NCBI GenBank assembly: GCA_022606425.2
Contig: JAHDVF020000742.1
Location: 468,118 to 532,117 of the forward strand
Length of the DNA stretch: 64,000 nt
Direction of reading: 5' to 3'
Origin: Lepidostoma basale
Taxonomy: Eukaryota > Arthropoda > Insecta > Trichoptera > Lepidostomatidae
Shown: positions 60,300 to 64,000 of the stretch, piece after piece
Layout of the letters: the number at the start of each line of letters is the position of its first letter
Numbering within the stretch: position 1 is the first letter of the stretch
Made by a program: the position numbers and the translations under genes
Notes under the pieces: model-generated
Seen by the model: the letters and a program-made list of their open reading frames with translations, nothing else
Database searches by the model: none
What the model was told of the DNA's origin: nothing

Positions 60300-60690
60300 A
60301 AGAAAAATTTAAAATATAATATAATTAAAACTCATTACATTTATTGTGATAAAACAATAATCCCCAAAAACCGCGTAATACAAAACGTATTTTTTTTCTC
60401 TTCATACACCCCTCGCAGGGGAGAGGTAAAATAAATTACAATTTATCTCTTTTTTGCGGGCGCATTTGACGTTGGAGGTATTATCCACCCTGTTTTACGG
60501 TACAATTAAAAAGGGGGTATTTTTTAACCATCCTGTAGTAGGTTTGTTTAATTACGAGATCAATTGAAATCATGTTGTAGATTTATACTTAAAATGTTTT
60601 TTTTTCACTCATCGTTTAATCTAAATAAATTAATAATTATCGTTTAAATATACAATCTTTCGTATGAATCACTTAATTTGTGGTGTAACA
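60300..60690. other. AT-rich stretch
   Basis: Nothing recognised until the hammerhead-like core. Confidence 0.35.
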
Positions 60691-60699
60691 ATATTGTTT

Positions 60700-60750
60700 A
60701 TAAAACCTGACGATGCCAATATAGGTTGGCGAAACAGCTGTCGCGATAAT
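60700..60750 (+). ncRNA. Hammerhead-like core (CAGCTG type), best in window
   Basis: CTGACGA (60707-60713), stem II GCCAA (60715-60719) with TTGGC (60726-60730) around TATAGG, GAAA (60731-60734), palindrome CAGCTG (60735-60740), TC (60741-60742). Every invariant core position is present. The palindrome could act as a helix III formed between two copies or tandem units. A helix I is not evident upstream. A damaged copy is at 42322-42404. Confidence 0.65.
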
Positions 60751-60889
60751 TTCATATGAAATTAATAATTACACTGTAATACGTATGATAACAGTGTTTC
60801 TAAATTTAAACAGTTAATAAACTATTAAATCCATAATAAATATTTGTTGTTTTCAGAATCTTAATGAAAAACATCAAATGCCATAACAA

Positions 60890-61200
60890 TACAATACATG
60901 TCATTTTCATAAAATTCAATAAAATCTCTGAAAAACATTTTTTATTATTATATTTCTTGAACGTTGATGTAAAACTGTGACTTTTAAGGAATAAAAAAGG
61001 CTAAAAATGTGTCACATTTGTTATTGCTTTAGCAAGATGAAACATATCTAGTAAACGTACGTTTTAATTCGCATTAAAATAGAAGTAGAAGTAATAATTA
61101 ATTTGAAAGGAAACGTCTGTTTTCTAGAAGTTTATTTTACATTTTATGTGAATGACATGTTTCGCCTTGTTAACATTATTACATTTGATGATATTGTAAT
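60890..61200. repeat. FB1 partial elements
   Basis: Two partial copies: about 60895-61080 (CATGTCATTTTCATAAAAT, ATATTTCTTGAACG.TGATGT, AGTAAACGTACG) and 61095-61200 (GAAACGTCTG, TTTTCTAGAAG, GAATGACATGTTTCGCCTTG). Confidence 0.6.
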
Positions 61201-61262
61201 ATGTACTTTAATTTAAACATACTTGTTAACATTTGATGATATTGTAATATGTACTTTAATTA
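61181..61262. repeat. 48-bp tandem duplication
   Basis: ACATTTGATGATATTGTAAT starts at 61181 and again at 61229, each followed by ATGTACTTTAATT. Confidence 0.85.
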
Positions 61263-61264
61263 AA

Positions 61265-61682
61265 AATTTTAAATTTTAAATATCTATAAATTCGAATGTA
61301 TTCCATTTTCAAAATTTAAAATTCAAAAAACAATTATACTATTGTGGCGTTAATAATTGATGTATGACACATGGCGTAGAAAATCTCCCCCTTTAAGGGT
61401 GGTTTTGCCGCCCTTCGCCCATATCGAATGCATTATGATCGCAACAGATTCCGAAGAACACCCTGACATGTGTTAAATGGTTGGAGCAAAATCCTTTGTT
61501 CATTACCAGCCATGATCTCGATAAACATACCCGCCACAGTGGGGTGTTTGATTATAGCGAGATTTCGTAGTCTGATTCAGTTTTGTATGCAATATAACAT
61601 ATAATGAATTTGGTTTACTCGTTATTAAAAACAAGTACTGGGTAAGTACCTAATGTTATGAAGATGTTTTTATTATCATAAA
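61265..61682. other. Unassigned stretch
   Basis: A less AT-rich patch at 61370-61560 has no identity I can support. Confidence 0.35.
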
Positions 61683-61684
61683 TT

Positions 61685-62130
61685 TTTTAAAGAATTTTAG
61701 AAGATATAGGCTGAAAGAATGGACCGCCACACTACTCGATCCTGACACACCTCCCTAGCTTCCTCCACATTTATACAGCGATTCATACCAACCTTTAAAA
61801 TTTGATTAATTTGGTCATGTCTAAGTTTTCCTCGGTCTCCCACGACACCAAACTCCATTCACACAGTAAACGTATACTTTCTAAACCATTATTTCTTCAT
61901 TTATGTCCAGAACAAACGCAGCGATTCTTTCATAATTTTGTTCATAATACTTTCTTCCGCTCTACATTCCTTCTATATATCAGCATTTGAAATTCTGTCG
62001 TACGTCGTTTTACACACATGCGTCTACGGGATCTCATCTCTACCACATTTATTCTGCTCTCATCCTTCTTCTGACAGTTCCATGCTTCACTTTCATACAT
62101 CAGGGTTGGTACTAAAACATTGTGAGTTTA
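61685..62130 (-). mobile_element. RTE-A3 LINE fragment, degraded
   Basis: Minus strand from CACATTTATACAG through WFRK-type text, AKRIYVYCVNGVWCRGRPRK-like, INKIMKE, CRAEESIMNKI, then RSLRRRMC and TLMYESEAWNC (about 62070-62110). The extreme 3' end and tail are missing. Confidence 0.75.
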
Positions 62131-62134
62131 AAGA

Positions 62135-62262
62135 TAAAACCAAGTATTTAAATCAATTTTAAAATAGACGAAAACTTAATGATATGATTTGTTCCTTCAC
62201 AAAATTATTCACTTTAAAATTGACAACTCCGAACTTCTTTGCAAATTGACGCCCAATTAACA
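62135..62262. other. AT-rich gap
   Basis: Nothing recognised. Confidence 0.3.
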
Positions 62263-62264
62263 CA

Positions 62265-62405
62265 AGACACACCGCGAGCCTAGTTTTCCATCTTCCTGCT
62301 TATCGCTCCAACTACGCTCAAAGCGTGGCAATGTACCGGATTCGCGACAGTTACAGTAAGTATTTGAGCGTAATTAAAAAAAAAAAGTTATTGGAACAAC
62401 CTTTC
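62265..62405 (+). mobile_element. Family-G LINE C-terminal fragment, degraded
   Basis: Nucleotide match to 51670-51830: ACACCGCGAGCC.AGT.TTCC, CTTCCTGCTTATCG, AACTACGCTCA, GGCAATGTACC, then the same LxP-type end. Frames are broken. Confidence 0.6.
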
Positions 62406-62484
62406 GGCGTATATGAGGTAACTTAACTTTTTTTATAAAATGTGTACCTACAGTAATTGGGATTGATGCAAAATTTACCAGATC

Positions 62485-62695
62485 TTATTATTATTATTAT
62501 TATTTTGTTGAATCGCTCTTTACACCATTACAGTGCTACCCAAATCGATGTAAATGATATAGCCATCATATTGATTCTCATGACATGTGATAGGTAGCTA
62601 ATCTATTGCCGTTTTATTGTCACGTGAATTCTGCACCAGATCAAAGGCAGTGTGACAATCACACTACCATCGCTGAAAATTGAACTCGGGACCTT
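62485..62695 (-). mobile_element. SINE1 copy
   Basis: ATT repeat (62488-62505, the reverse AAT tail), TTGTTGAATCGCTCTTTACA, GTCACGTGAATTCTGCACCA, TTGAACTCGGGACC (B-box region) on the minus strand. The 5'-most head is cut by the neighbouring fragment. Confidence 0.85.
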
Positions 62696-62696
62696 T

Positions 62697-62885
62697 GGGG
62701 CTCTTCTATCTTCACAAGATCTCCACTCCACTACCCTTCCGGTCCATCTTTGGTCTACCAGTCTGGCAACATGTCTCGCAAATGACCATTTAAGCTTAGC
62801 ACCCTTTCGACGACATCCGTTATTCCAGACCTTCCATGTATCTCAGTATTTCTTATTCGGTCCGATATTATTATATGTAGCATGG
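62697..62885 (-). mobile_element. Unclassified RTE-like fragment
   Basis: Minus strand, degraded: DRIRNTEIHGRSGITDVVER, then KWSFARHVARLVDQRWTGR-like text. Same motif order as RTE-I and RTE-D. Confidence 0.5.
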
Positions 62886-62889
62886 TCGT

Positions 62890-63330
62890 AAGATAAATAA
62901 TACAAAAATTCTCCTAGAATTATATCCATTTAGCAAACACATTTGATTCATATCTGTGCAGCGCCAAGGAACTCATCCGAAGAATGATTTGTTCCCTTGC
63001 CAATTTTGTTGAAGTATCGCCAGCAGTACAAATTACGAACAAATCAAATCATTTGATGATTTTCCCGCTCAAAGTCGCGATACTGAAGCTTATTGGATTG
63101 TCGGAAAGAATTGCGATGGCGTTTGTACATTTATGGCGGGATTAAAGGTGTTTTTCCCTTTCCATTTGTATCGGATTTATATTGTTCAAGTCACCCTCTA
63201 TGTGAGCCACGTTAATAGAGTTGGGGATAAAAAATATAAATGTCGTGAAAGATTATTTTATAAGAAGCTGTAGATATACATATTCGTGAAAAAAAATGAC
63301 TTCTTAAAAATGTATAATATTAAATGGACG
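62890..63330. other. Unassigned stretch
   Basis: No gene or repeat recognised. Confidence 0.35.
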
Positions 63331-63334
63331 TTTA

Positions 63335-63932
63335 TATGATCTCGAAGTGGTACAAGAATACACATATCTTGGCCAAATCATTCAAATGAGGTAGAAACAA
63401 TTTCGAGAAAGAAGCCGATCGAAGAATTTAGTTGGGTTGGGCGGCTTTTGGAAAATTACGACATGTTCTCACCTCCAAAAAACTCCAATGCCTCAAGACT
63501 AAAATCTTCAACCAGTGTGTCTTGCCAGTCATGACGTACGGAGCCGAGACGTGGACACTGAAAAAAGGTCTAGTCTACAGATTCAAGGTCGGAATAACCT
63601 TGATTGGCAGATTTAGAAACGAATTTATTGAACAACTAACCAAGGTGACTGATTTGGCTCTGAGGATGGGCGGGCTGAAGTGGCGATGGGCTGGCCATAT
63701 CTGTCGAAGAACCGACGGCCGATGGGGGAGACGGGCTCTGGAGTGGAGATCGCGTACAGGATTCCACAGACTTGGACGTCCCCCTGCCCGCTGGAGCGAC
63801 GATCTGAAAAGGATTGCTGGACATGTATGGATGGGAGCGGCAATGGAAAGAGGGCGTTTTTTGGGAAAGACCTACATTTAGCAGTGGATGACAGACTGAC
63901 GGCGTATGATGTAATGATGAAAAAAAAATAAA
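63335..63932 (+). mobile_element. RTE-D LINE 3' fragment
   Basis: EVVQEYTYLGQIIQ, then frame 63432-63881: GWAAFGKLRHVLTSKKLQCL, YGAETWTLKKGLVYRFKV, a deletion of the AMERAML segment, RMGGLKWRWAGHICRRTDGR, LGRPPARWSDDLKRIAGH. Tail reduced to GATGTAATGATGAAAAAAAA. Confidence 0.85.
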
Positions 63933-63937
63933 CATAA

Positions 63938-64000
63938 TATGCCATCTCCACAAAAGGGCAAGGTACTGCCATACAGTTTTTTTGTGACATACTTCTCTCA
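63938..64000 (-). mobile_element. RTE-A 3' terminus running off the window
   Basis: ATGCCATCTCCACAAAAGGG, TACTGCCATACAG, GACATACTTCTCTCA: minus-strand 3' end of RTE-A. The rest lies beyond 64000. Confidence 0.65.

Overview
This window looks like repeat-dense, AT-rich DNA from an arthropod genome, most probably an insect. I see no convincing host gene, no rRNA gene and no cloverleaf-competent tRNA gene. Almost everything recognisable is a decayed copy of a non-LTR retrotransposon, a tRNA-derived SINE, a mariner transposase or a foldback element. An insect fits the mariner remnants, the many RTE-type endonuclease/reverse-transcriptase C-termini and one short (CCTAA)n run. I cannot place it to order; Lepidoptera is only a guess.

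The dominant component is a set of RTE-type LINEs, nearly all 5'-truncated, identified by C-terminal domains with GRPxKxW or GRPPxRW motifs. I use working names. RTE-A (about 25 pieces, subfamilies A1, A2, A3) ends in (TTAG)n or (TTTG)n. RTE-D ends in (GAT)n and has the only long reading frame, at 12062-13255, with intact reverse-transcriptase motifs. RTE-E ends in (AATG)n. RTE-C, H, I, L, M and X end in (GAA)n-type tails. A jockey-like family (J) ends in (TTGAT)n, and families F and G look CR1/L2/jockey-like. A SINE with tRNA-like A and B boxes and an (AAT)n tail is present at least eight times. A second short element shares its last ~55 bp with RTE-A.

Foreground non-coding structures are the foldback elements (FB1 to FB4). 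Several carry the strand order of a hammerhead ribozyme: CTGANGA, a short hairpin, GAAA, a short palindrome (CATG, CCGG or CAGCTG), then TC. Four sites keep both core boxes intact (11958, 21124, 53254, 60707). The abundant FB1 family carries a decayed version. This is the most interesting signal in the window.

Layout: 0-11 kb mixed RTE pieces, one SINE and a duplicated composite; 11.4-13.3 kb FB2 plus the long RTE-D ORF; 13.3-14.1 kb two tandem mariner remnants; 14-25 kb FB1, FB3, SINE and RTE pieces; 25-33 kb nested SINE/RTE and family J; 33-39 kb RTE-A and FB1; 39-43 kb RTE-C with a SINE inside, a 36-bp minisatellite and a terminal-inverted-repeat element holding a tRNA-like segment; 43-53 kb more RTE, J and FB1; 52.6-56.9 kb three informative insertions with duplications or empty-site paralogues; 57-64 kb FB1, RTE-H, RTE-X, a good hammerhead-like core and a last RTE-D copy. 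Family assignments come from reading translations and memory of the families; no database search was possible.
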